DNA of 22,452 nt, from assembly GCA_964503455.1 (NCBI GenBank), contig CAZCZR010000023.1, positions 1-22,452 of the forward strand, written 5' to 3'. Positions within the stretch are counted from its first letter, which is position 1; each line of letters begins with the position of its first letter. Below the pieces are notes generated by a model. It did not search any database. It was not told where the DNA came from and worked only from the letters and a program-made list of their open reading frames with translations. Below, in pieces: positions 7,110-14,278 of this stretch. The DNA comes from CAZCZR01 sp964503455 (GTDB taxonomy: Bacteria; Bacillota; Clostridia; UBA1381). Made by a program: the position numbers and the translations under genes.

Positions 7110-7384
7110 GCAAAATGCACATAAATTCAGTCTTAATTTTGTTAAAATTGACTAACAGACTGTTTGAACAAAAAATTTTATGTTTCTAAATAATATACAT
7201 TTCATTGTCTGATTCAGTTTATATTGGCAAAGAATATTATGTCATAAATACTATATATCTGTATTCCCGGCAAAGCCTAAAGGAGCATTGTTTCGATTTG
7301 TTTCCCGCGTTTACACCAATAGCATCGGTTGTTGAGGAGAATGTTCTATGCACGAACAAGCATTAAAGCAAGAGAATCGGTTTG
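7110..7384. other. AT-rich intergenic region, no recognised gene
   Basis: About 275 bases between the poly-C tract and the terminator of the rhamnogalacturonan lyase. The only coding hint is a 20-codon plus-strand ORF at 7348-7410 (starts MHEQALKQ, ends in Cys) with GAGGAG 8 bases before its ATG; it runs into the terminator stem and has no clear promoter, so I do not call it a gene. A weak plus-strand promoter-like pair (TTGAAC at 7164, TAAATA at 7187) is not convincing. Confidence 0.5.
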
Positions 7385-7438
7385 AAAAAAACCGACCCGC
7401 CAATTGTTAGATTTTTGTCTGACATTTGGGGGTCGGTT
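7385..7438 (-). terminator. Intrinsic terminator of the rhamnogalacturonan lyase
   Basis: On the minus strand AACCGACCC (7430-7438) pairs perfectly with GGGTCGGTT (7390-7398) across a 31-base loop, followed by a run of T (7385-7391). It lies about 40 bases past the stop codon. Confidence 0.85.
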
Positions 7439-7474
7439 CATTTCACGATATTTCCGCCTAAATATATGCGGCGG

Positions 7475-10400
7475 TTAACTTAATAAAATATTATCAATAT
7501 TCACAATGCCTGTAAGAACATTGCTGCTTCCCTGCATGGCAAAATCTTGCTTAAATACAATGTACGATACAATTGTATTTCCTGCAGTAACGCTTAATTG
7601 CGAGGAGCTTACCGTGTTACCCGCGGCATCGTATAGGGTTTTCGTATACGCTCCGCTATCGAAGGAAAGCTCATAGCGATACCATGTATCCGCTGTCAAG
7701 CCTGACACGGTATCGATAACAGTTCCCGCATCGTTTTGAATCTCCACATACGGGGAACCGCTGTTTGACGGGAACATTATATCAAACGATATTGTTTGAT
7801 CTTCGCTTACAGGCTTTTGATTGTTCAGCGTGATGTACACCTGATTAAATGTATTCATATCATCATAAATGCCCGCGTTTACGCTCAGATATCTGCCGTC
7901 ATTGCCTTCGGCGATCTTAAAGCCGTATGTATCAGCCGCGTACCAAGGCGCGCCGCTGGCCGCCGAGGATGTATTATATGTAATAAACTCATCCTTCAAA
8001 CTCAGAGCCGAGCTGCCCTGCATAAGCATATTACCGCCGGTATATTGCGCATAAAAATCCTCGTCAAAGGTTACGCTGTCGCCTGTCTTGATTATTTCCG
8101 TATTTATGTTATGCTCCGCAGCATAATCATACGCCGTTGAATTTTCAAGGCAAGCTATTGTAATACCCTCCGGGAAAATATTATCTCCGTCCAATACAAT
8201 ATCCTTGCTATAAATATATATCTTTTCCAAACCGGAGCTTGAAAGCGCGCCGTCAGAAATTTGAGTCACCGATAACGGTACTACGATTTCTGTATCATCG
8301 CCGCTGTAGCCCTTTACAACATTGTTCTCAATTATAAGATCTGTTGTTACATTTACGGTTATTGTGTCCGTATATTCCGTGCCGTCAGCGCCTGTATATG
8401 TAATCGTTACCGTCTGTTCGCCGATATTCATGCTGTCAAAGCCTGAGATTTTATATCCGGTTACTTCCTTTTCGGTGCCGTCCTCATATATAAGCTTTAC
8501 TGTCAGCGTGGTTTTATCAAACGCCTCGCCTACCTTATAGCTGTCCTTTGAGGTCTTTGCGGTTATACCGCTTTCGCCCGCTACGTTAACGGTATAATAA
8601 TCCGAGAAGTCGAGATAATTCACTTTTATAGTCTGTTCGCCGGTTACAAGCGGATCATAACCCGATACGCTGTATGCGGAAATTTCTTTATCCGCCGCAT
8701 CGCTGTATTTCCCTGTAACAACAAGACCGGACTTGTCAATCTCATCGCCGATGCGATATGCGGTTTTTGCGTTTGAGGTGTCAAGCTCTATTCCTGTCAT
8801 TTTGCCATAGAAACGATCCTCGGACAGGTAGAATCCTATATGAGGAGGCTGATTGTACGTAGTCTGCTCCGCCGCGACGCCCATGCGGTATACCCTGTCA
8901 TACATAAGCGACTTTATCTTATAATCGGTTTTTGCGGTTGTAGTGTAAATTCGCAGCTCACTGCCGTCATTTGTCGGATAAACGACCTCCTCGCGCCAGT
9001 CGCCGAAAAGATCAGCCTGAAGCGACGGGTTCGCTTTGGTGCCGTTTATTTGCGTGCAGTCGTTACCGACATTAAAAACAGACGCCATCTGTGTGCCGTT
9101 CCACGATGTAATATCTGTTCCGTTGAGCAGCTCGTCATATAAATCGCCGTCCCAGAATATGCGGAAATTATTGCCGAGTCCGTTAGAGGTTGAAACAAAG
9201 TCCGTGCCGCCGTTGCACTGATATGTGCCGATGCCGTTTATCTGATAATATCCGCCCGAACCGACATTCGCCATCATTCCTCTGCCGGTATCCTTTGTGT
9301 TGGGAACGTGGAACATGATTTCGCCGGTGTTCGCGTCTATGACGGACATACCGTAGTCAAGCTCTACTCCTTCCTCCACTACACCGCCCTCCTCGTGAAC
9401 GGTGAAAAACTCATATCCCTCGTGCGTAGGGTCATAGTCGCCTATATGCAGCGCATCGCCGTGACCTCGGAAGGTACACCATCTTGGCTGAAGCTTATCG
9501 TTTTCGACCTCCATACACATCGCGCCTGAGATCACCTCGTCTTTGCCGTCGTTGTCAACATCGGCAACCGTTAAGTTGTGATTTCCTTCGCCCGCGTATT
9601 TTGCGTTGCCCGCCGTGTATCCGGGCTGTCCCGAAAGCGTGTCGAATATATAATCAACGCTTAATCTTTCTCCGTCAAAGCTTACGCCGGCGATGCCTGT
9701 GCGTCCGTTGTCGTGGTTATAATATCCTCTCCAATAAACCGCATACGGCTTCTCGCCGTCAAGATACGCGACGTCAGCGAGAAAACGCATCGAGCGGTTG
9801 CCGCCGTCGTTCTTTCCCCAGCATTTTACATTATAACGCGCTGTCGGATAGTTTATCGTGTCGATCGCCTCGCCTGTTTCGCCGTCGAAAACAGTTAAAA
9901 ATTCCTGACCTGTCGTTACGCGTCCGTTATTCTTTTCGCGGAAATCCGCCGATGCGTTCTGTTCATCGGTAATGGAGTTTATCGAGCTGTCCGCGCTGAC
10001 CCTTGATACATACTGTCCCGACGCGTCTTTCGAGCCGAGAGAGGTCTGGACCGTCATTTCGGCTTTACCGTCGCCATCGAAGTCATATACAAGGAACTGC
10101 GCGGTGTGCGCGCTTGAAAATACATTCTGTCCGAGGTTGATGTCTTGTTCCCACAGACGCGTTCCGTCAAGCTTATACGCGTTAAATCTTACGGTTCCGG
10201 AATAACCCGCGCTTCCTACGTCAAGCTCGTGAGATACAAACTTTACGACTATTTCATATTCTCCGTCGCCGTCCAAATCGCCCGCCGAGCAGTCGGTTGC
10301 CGCAAATGAATATGTATTTGAGTTCCCAGAGGAATCGGTTATGGTTTCGGCTTCGGGCAAAACAAGCGGGATCGAGAGGTAACCGTCTTTCATCATGACA

Positions 10401-10972
10401 GCGTTATCGGGGCCGCTGCCCTCGATCGGCGTCATATCCTTCCATATAAATGCCTTGTCAACATCAAAGCCCGCATCAAAGGTTGATTCGCCTGTTTTTT
10501 CTATGTCGAATACATTCACCTTGTCAAGCTCTCCGTTATTATATTTCGCGGCATAGACCTTTGCCGATTTGTCTATTGCATTTACGGTTATTTTGCTTCC
10601 GTCAATTGATTTAATTTCATTCTCCGGAGCTGCTCCGGATGGTACAACCGAATATATGCTTGATACGGTGCCGTCCTTGTCGATATAATTTGTTGTGTCG
10701 CTTTCCGTTGCTATTTTTTCACCGTCGCGGTAAATATCAAAGGATACGTTTGTTTCGCCGCTTCCGAAATAAACGTCCTCATCCTCCTGCAAACGCCAGC
10801 TCAGATATATGCCGTCCGACGTCGGCACGGCGACAAGTCCTCGGTTGAGTTCTTCGATCCATTCATTGCCGACGCTGTCAGTATTTTCATCGGCAAGCGC
10901 ATTTGGCAGCGCCGCGTTTGAAAAAATAACCGCCGCTGATAATACACACGCAAAAAATACCTTACTCCTCAT
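7475..10972 (-). CDS. Secreted rhamnogalacturonan lyase (PL11) with Ig-like and C-terminal accessory domains
   Basis: A 1165-residue extracellular enzyme that splits rhamnogalacturonan I, the branched part of pectin, by beta-elimination (family PL11; relatives YesW and YesX). A Sec signal peptide covers residues 1-27 (MRSKVFFACVLSAAVIFS, then ALA). The catalytic eight-bladed propeller spans about 40-725, with calcium-type loops DLDGDGEYE (232), DFDGDGKAE (297) and DVDNDGKDE (471). Two bacterial Ig-like domains follow (about 728-797 and 802-877), then one LRR_5/BspA-like unit (about 885-960), and a C-terminal beta-rich domain (about 968-1165) that may bind carbohydrate. No SLH, LPXTG or dockerin is visible, so surface attachment is not explained. 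I chose the ATG at 10972 because GGAGGAG sits just upstream; an in-frame GTG at 11008 would spoil the signal peptide. Co-transcribed with the MarR gene 23 bases upstream. Endo versus exo action cannot be decided. Confidence 0.93.
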   Translation of the reverse strand: MRSKVFFACVLSAAVIFSNAALPNALADENTDSVGNEWIEELNRGLVAVPTSDGIYLSWRLQEDEDVYFGSGETNVSFDIYRDGEKIATESDTTNYIDKDGTVSSIYSVVPSGAAPENEIKSIDGSKITVNAIDKSAKVYAAKYNNGELDKVNVFDIEKTGESTFDAGFDVDKAFIWKDMTPIEGSGPDNAVMMKDGYLSIPLVLPEAETITDSSGNSNTYSFAATDCSAGDLDGDGEYEIVVKFVSHELDVGSAGYSGTVRFNAYKLDGTRLWEQDINLGQNVFSSAHTAQFLVYDFDGDGKAEMTVQTSLGSKDASGQYVSRVSADSSINSITDEQNASADFREKNNGRVTTGQEFLTVFDGETGEAIDTINYPTARYNVKCWGKNDGGNRSMRFLADVAYLDGEKPYAVYWRGYYNHDNGRTGIAGVSFDGERLSVDYIFDTLSGQPGYTAGNAKYAGEGNHNLTVADVDNDGKDEVISGAMCMEVENDKLQPRWCTFRGHGDALHIGDYDPTHEGYEFFTVHEEGGVVEEGVELDYGMSVIDANTGEIMFHVPNTKDTGRGMMANVGSGGYYQINGIGTYQCNGGTDFVSTSNGLGNNFRIFWDGDLYDELLNGTDITSWNGTQMASVFNVGNDCTQINGTKANPSLQADLFGDWREEVVYPTNDGSELRIYTTTAKTDYKIKSLMYDRVYRMGVAAEQTTYNQPPHIGFYLSEDRFYGKMTGIELDTSNAKTAYRIGDEIDKSGLVVTGKYSDAADKEISAYSVSGYDPLVTGEQTIKVNYLDFSDYYTVNVAGESGITAKTSKDSYKVGEAFDKTTLTVKLIYEDGTEKEVTGYKISGFDSMNIGEQTVTITYTGADGTEYTDTITVNVTTDLIIENNVVKGYSGDDTEIVVPLSVTQISDGALSSSGLEKIYIYSKDIVLDGDNIFPEGITIACLENSTAYDYAAEHNINTEIIKTGDSVTFDEDFYAQYTGGNMLMQGSSALSLKDEFITYNTSSAASGAPWYAADTYGFKIAEGNDGRYLSVNAGIYDDMNTFNQVYITLNNQKPVSEDQTISFDIMFPSNSGSPYVEIQNDAGTVIDTVSGLTADTWYRYELSFDSGAYTKTLYDAAGNTVSSSQLSVTAGNTIVSYIVFKQDFAMQGSSNVLTGIVNIDNILLS

Positions 10973-10995
10973 TGTGTTCTCCTCCGTTCTGTTCT

Positions 10996-11466
10996 TTAAA
11001 ATTCCCACGGCAAATGACCTTCGTCAATATTTTTAGGGTTATATGCCGCTAAGTTTCTGTTGATTTTGTCAAGCAATCCTCTTAATTGTCCGGACTCCTC
11101 ATCGGAAAATCCGTCAAACATGATATTGTCTACCTTATCAAAAATTTCTGTTCCTCTCTCAAGCATATTTATTCCTTTATCGGTGATGTAAATTTGCTTT
11201 ATGCGCAGATTATCCGTATTCATCTTCTTTTCTATCAGTCCAGCCGCTTCGAGTTTTTTTGTGGACTGTGTTACCGCTGCGGGCGTAACGCCGAGCGCCT
11301 TTGCGATATCTACCTGCATACACCCAGGAAACCGGCGTATCTGCTGCAGTATCGGAACGTATTCCCATGAAATATCGGTCTTGGCTGCATATTGCTGCAA
11401 ACAATTTCTTCTTAACAATCCTAAACATGAGATCTTGCTTACAATGCTTGTAAATTTGGTTGACAT
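10996..11466 (-). CDS. MarR-family transcriptional regulator
   Basis: A 156-residue winged-helix regulator. The recognition region is at about residues 50-95: MQVDIAKALGVTPAAVTQS, then KKLEAAGLIEKK and the wing ending in QIYITDKG, which is the MarR pattern. GGGAG precedes the ATG by 7 bases. It is the first gene of an operon whose second gene is the rhamnogalacturonan lyase, and its own promoter carries a large palindrome. Autoregulation and control of the lyase in response to a small ligand, perhaps a pectin fragment or a plant phenolic, is inference. Confidence 0.92.
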   Translation of the reverse strand: MSTKFTSIVSKISCLGLLRRNCLQQYAAKTDISWEYVPILQQIRRFPGCMQVDIAKALGVTPAAVTQSTKKLEAAGLIEKKMNTDNLRIKQIYITDKGINMLERGTEIFDKVDNIMFDGFSDEESGQLRGLLDKINRNLAAYNPKNIDEGHLPWEF

Positions 11467-11492
11467 AAACGTTCTCCCGTTTTTATCTGAAA

Positions 11493-11521
11493 ATTAAGTG
11501 CGTAACAGTTAACTACTTAAT
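11493..11521. promoter_or_regulatory. Palindromic operator at the marR-lyase promoter
   Basis: Two inverted half-sites ATTAAGTGCGTAAC (11493-11506) and the complement of ATTAAGTAGTTAAC (11508-11521) agree at 11 of 14 positions. The site begins two bases downstream of the -10 box and covers the likely start of transcription, the usual place for a repressor. MarR proteins bind palindromes of about this size. Confidence 0.7.
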
Positions 11522-11522
11522 T

Positions 11523-11551
11523 ATTATATGCTTAATTTTTAAAGCTTTCAA
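11523..11551 (-). promoter_or_regulatory. Sigma-A promoter of the marR-lyase operon
   Basis: Minus strand: -35 TTGAAA (11546-11551), 17-base spacer, -10 TATAAT (11523-11528). The leader is about 50 bases and contains the operator. Confidence 0.85.
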
Positions 11552-11671
11552 TATTATATTGCGTGTTTTTTGTATAAAAAACAGATTAATAAATATGTTA
11601 CGAAACGCGGCGTTACTAATTGCAGCTTATATGATCGAAGCATAAAATTAAATATGATTGCCTATAGGGTG

Positions 11672-11700
11672 TTGCATTTTCGGAAAAATGAGTGTATAAT
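11672..11700 (+). promoter_or_regulatory. Sigma-A promoter of proC
   Basis: -35 TTGCAT (11672-11677), 17-base spacer, -10 TATAAT (11695-11700). Transcription should begin near 11707, about 55 bases before the proC ATG. Confidence 0.8.
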
Positions 11701-11762
11701 AACAGAAAAAGGCAAATTTTACATCCGCCGCATATTCGGCGGCGGGGAAAGGATACAATGAG

Positions 11763-12569
11763 ATGAAGATAGGATTTATAGGCGGAGGAAATATGGGCGG
11801 TGCGATCGCCGGAGGAATAATAAGGTCGGGCGCAGCTGCGGCGGCGGACGTTACGGTATCAGATATAAGCGCCGCAAACCGTGAAAGGATGGCTTCGGAG
11901 TACGGGATCAAAGCGGTAAAAGACAACAAGGCTGTCGCGGCTGAGTCGGATATATTGTTTCTGTCCGTAAAGCCGAATATTATTTTAGGCGTTATTAAGG
12001 AAATAAGCGGCAGCATAAAGGAAGATGCTATGGTTGTTTCCATAGCGGCGGGAAGAAGCATAGGCGTCCTTGAAGAAGCCTTCGGCAAAAAGGTTCGCCT
12101 TATACGCGTGATGCCTAACACCCCCGCTCTTGTAGGCGAGGGAATGGCTGCGCTGTCGCTTAACAGCGAGGCTCAAGCGGAAAAATGCGCGGCTCAAACG
12201 GATACTGTAGTCAAGATATTTAACTGTCTGGGAAAATGCGAAATCGTGGATGAGAAGCTTATGGATGCGGTTACCGGAGTCAGCGGATCGTCGCCGGCAT
12301 ATGTGTTTATGTTTATTGAGGCTCTTGCCGATGCCGCCGTACAGGGAGGCATACCGAGGGATAAGGCGTATATTTTCGCGGCGCAGTCGGTGCTTGGAAG
12401 CGCTAAGATGGTACTCGACACCGGCAAACATCCCGCAGAACTTAAAGACATGGTCTGCTCTCCCGGCGGAACTACTATTGATGCCGTGGCTGTATTGGAG
12501 GAACGCGGCATGAGATCCGCCGTTATCGAGGCGGTAAAGGTGTGCATTGAAAAGTCGAAGTCATTGTAA
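11763..12569 (+). CDS. proC: Pyrroline-5-carboxylate reductase
   Basis: A 268-residue cytosolic enzyme that reduces 1-pyrroline-5-carboxylate to proline with NAD(P)H, the last step of proline synthesis. The N-terminal Rossmann fold shows IGGGNMG (6-12). Family motifs follow: MPNTPALVGEGM (117-128), GVSGSSPAYVFMFIEALADA (172-191) and MVCSPGGTTID (230-240), which form the dimeric active site. Length is normal. AAAGGA is 9 bases before the ATG. It stands alone behind its own promoter; no proA or proB is in the window. Confidence 0.96.
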   Translation: MKIGFIGGGNMGGAIAGGIIRSGAAAAADVTVSDISAANRERMASEYGIKAVKDNKAVAAESDILFLSVKPNIILGVIKEISGSIKEDAMVVSIAAGRSIGVLEEAFGKKVRLIRVMPNTPALVGEGMAALSLNSEAQAEKCAAQTDTVVKIFNCLGKCEIVDEKLMDAVTGVSGSSPAYVFMFIEALADAAVQGGIPRDKAYIFAAQSVLGSAKMVLDTGKHPAELKDMVCSPGGTTIDAVAVLEERGMRSAVIEAVKVCIEKSKSL

Positions 12570-12663
12570 CGGTATTCCGCGAATATAAAACGAATGATAA
12601 TTTGCTGCCATTGGCAAGGTTCTTGGCGATTGTAACAAATATATGCGCAAAAACCTTTATGAG

Positions 12664-12769
12664 ACCCTTGCAAACAGCTTCCGCAAAAAAATCGGATGAT
12701 GATAAAATATAAATAATTGCAAATTTATTCATTTAAAAATTGCGGAAATTTTGACAAAACCCTTGCAAA
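12664..12769 (+). repeat. 11-base direct repeat ACCCTTGCAAA upstream of the PLP-enzyme gene
   Basis: Exact copies at 12664-12674 and 12759-12769, 95 bases apart. The second copy contains the whole -35 box of the downstream promoter. The rest of the 269-base gap after proC shows no gene, no terminator with a T-run and no riboswitch I can recognise. Confidence 0.6.
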
Positions 12770-12791
12770 ATTTTGTACTATGGTGTATAAT
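12763..12791 (+). promoter_or_regulatory. Sigma-A promoter of the methionine gamma-lyase-like gene
   Basis: -35 TTGCAA (12763-12768), 17-base spacer, -10 TATAAT (12786-12791), followed by a leader of about 45 bases and GAAGGAG 7 bases before the ATG at 12845. Confidence 0.8.
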
Positions 12792-12844
12792 ATGAAGATA
12801 CGCACCGAATATAAGGAAATATAAAGACCCGAAGGAGATTGCAA

Positions 12845-14122
12845 ATGACCCGTGAAGAATTTTTAAAAAACGGTTTCGGCGTGTCCGCTAAAGCTTTGGC
12901 TTTGATAGCCGCCGCCGAGGATGAGACCGCCGTTTATATGAAAAGGATTGACGAAAACACAGAGCTTAATCAGTACAAGGTAATGAGCGCGTTTGCGAAG
13001 CACCGCGTATCGGAGGCGCATTTTGCCGCCACCACCGGCTACGGATATGACGATCTCGGCCGTGATACCCTTGACAAAATCTATGCCGATGTGTTTGAAG
13101 CCGAGGACTGTCTGGTGCGTCACAATTTTGTAAACGGAACGCACACGATCTCAACAGCGCTTTTCGCCGTGGCGCGTCCGGGCGATCTTTTTGTATCTGT
13201 CACGGGTAAGCCCTATGACACTCTTGAAGAGGTCATCGGCATTGCGGGAAAGTCCGGAAACGGTTCTCTTGCCGACTTCGGCGTCCGTTATAAGGAGATA
13301 GATCTCCTCGCGGACGGCACTCCCGACTATGAAGCGATAAAAGCCGCACTTTGTGAAAGCAAGGTAAAGGCCTGCATGATACAGCGCTCCAAGGGCTACG
13401 GCAAGCGCCCAACCTACAGCGCGGCGCAGATAGGCGAGCTTATCGCCTTTATTAAAGACATATCTCCCGACACAGTGTGTATTGTTGACAACTGCTACGG
13501 CGAGTTTTGCGATGATCATGAGCCGACATATTACGGGGCGGATCTTATGGCGGGATCGCTTATCAAAAACCCCGGCGGCGGACTTGCGCCCATGGGCGGC
13601 TATATCGCGGGAAAGGCGAGGTGCGTGGAGCTTGCCTCCTACCGCATGACCTGCGCCGGCATCGGACGTGAGTGCGGGGCAAGTCTGGGCGTGAACAGGC
13701 AGCTTTATCAAGGCTTTTTCATGGCTCCGCATATTGTGGGCGAGGCGCTTAAGTCGGCGGTGCTGTGCGCGGCTGTGTTTGAAAAGCTCGGCTATGAGGT
13801 TGAGCCGAAGCCGTCTGAGATAAGGCACGATATAATCCAGTCGATAGAATTTGGCAATCCGGCGGACGTTATAAGCTTCTGCGGCGGCATACAAAAAGGC
13901 GCGCCGGTCGATTCCTTTGTAACGCCGGAGCCGTGGGATATGCCGGGGTATCAGTCGCAGGTAATTATGGCGGCGGGAGCGTTCGTTCAGGGTGCGTCAA
14001 TAGAGCTTTCGGCTGATGCTCCGATGAAAGAGCCTTATATAGCTTATATGCAGGGCGGACTTACCTACCAGTCGGCAAAACTCGGTATATTATGCGCGGC
14101 CGACAGAATTATGGAAAAATAA
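12845..14122 (+). CDS. PLP-dependent methionine gamma-lyase family protein (aluminium resistance protein-like)
   Basis: A 425-residue member of the family named for a putative aluminium resistance protein and classed with the cysteine/methionine PLP enzymes. Residues GSLIKNPGGGLAPMGGYIAG (about 237-256) contain the likely PLP lysine K241. The preceding DTVCIVDNCYGEF carries the aspartate expected to contact the PLP ring nitrogen. The stretch RHNFVNGTHTISTALFA near residue 93 is the cofactor phosphate region. Length fits the family (about 400-430). In many Firmicutes this gene lies near hfq, miaA and glnA; none of these is here. The physiological reaction is not established. I used the ATG at 12845, not the TTG six bases upstream, because of ribosome-site spacing. 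Confidence 0.92.
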   Translation: MTREEFLKNGFGVSAKALALIAAAEDETAVYMKRIDENTELNQYKVMSAFAKHRVSEAHFAATTGYGYDDLGRDTLDKIYADVFEAEDCLVRHNFVNGTHTISTALFAVARPGDLFVSVTGKPYDTLEEVIGIAGKSGNGSLADFGVRYKEIDLLADGTPDYEAIKAALCESKVKACMIQRSKGYGKRPTYSAAQIGELIAFIKDISPDTVCIVDNCYGEFCDDHEPTYYGADLMAGSLIKNPGGGLAPMGGYIAGKARCVELASYRMTCAGIGRECGASLGVNRQLYQGFFMAPHIVGEALKSAVLCAAVFEKLGYEVEPKPSEIRHDIIQSIEFGNPADVISFCGGIQKGAPVDSFVTPEPWDMPGYQSQVIMAAGAFVQGASIELSADAPMKEPYIAYMQGGLTYQSAKLGILCAADRIMEK

Positions 14123-14133
14123 TAAAAATGGTG

Positions 14134-14163
14134 TTGACTAATCGTCTGTTAATGTGGTATAAT
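14134..14163 (+). promoter_or_regulatory. Sigma-A promoter of the ribonuclease J gene
   Basis: -35 TTGACT (14134-14139), 18-base spacer ending in TGG (extended -10), -10 TATAAT (14158-14163). It starts 12 bases after the preceding stop codon, with no terminator between the genes, so some read-through is possible. Confidence 0.8.
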
Positions 14164-14194
14164 AAATAGGATGATTATGTACGGTAAACGGCGG

Positions 14195-14232
14195 AGCGGA
14201 TACGCTTGGGGACGGATTTAACGCGTATCGCT
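14195..14232 (+). promoter_or_regulatory. Stable hairpin in the ribonuclease J leader
   Basis: AGCGGATACGC (14195-14205) pairs with GCGTATCGCT (14223-14232), ten base pairs with one bulged G and a 17-base loop. It lies in the approximately 110-base 5' leader, 30 bases before the ribosome site. There is no T-run, so it is not a terminator. Confidence 0.55.
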
Positions 14233-14278
14233 TTACTTCGCAAAAAAACAACCAAACAAAAAAGGAGGAAACAGCAAT

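Noticed and set aside
7348..7410. 20-codon plus-strand ORF ending in Cys, possible small peptide gene
   Set aside because: It has a good ribosome site, but no convincing promoter, and it runs into the lyase terminator stem; no maturation or export gene is nearby.
9484..9972. 162-codon plus-strand ORF opposite the rhamnogalacturonan lyase
   Set aside because: Shadow of the PL11 catalytic domain; very arginine- and proline-rich with no domain.
11570..11761. 63-codon plus-strand ORF between marR and proC
   Set aside because: It spans the proC promoter and leader, lacks a ribosome site and resembles no known protein.
12570..12838. Possible riboswitch or T-box in the gap after proC
   Set aside because: No conserved T-box or SAM/cysteine riboswitch core and no terminator with a T-run could be seen before the PLP-enzyme gene.
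13151..13894. 247-codon minus-strand ORF opposite the PLP-enzyme gene
   Set aside because: It lies wholly inside a well-supported gene of the other strand; its cysteine/arginine/histidine-rich, motif-free translation is typical of a shadow frame.
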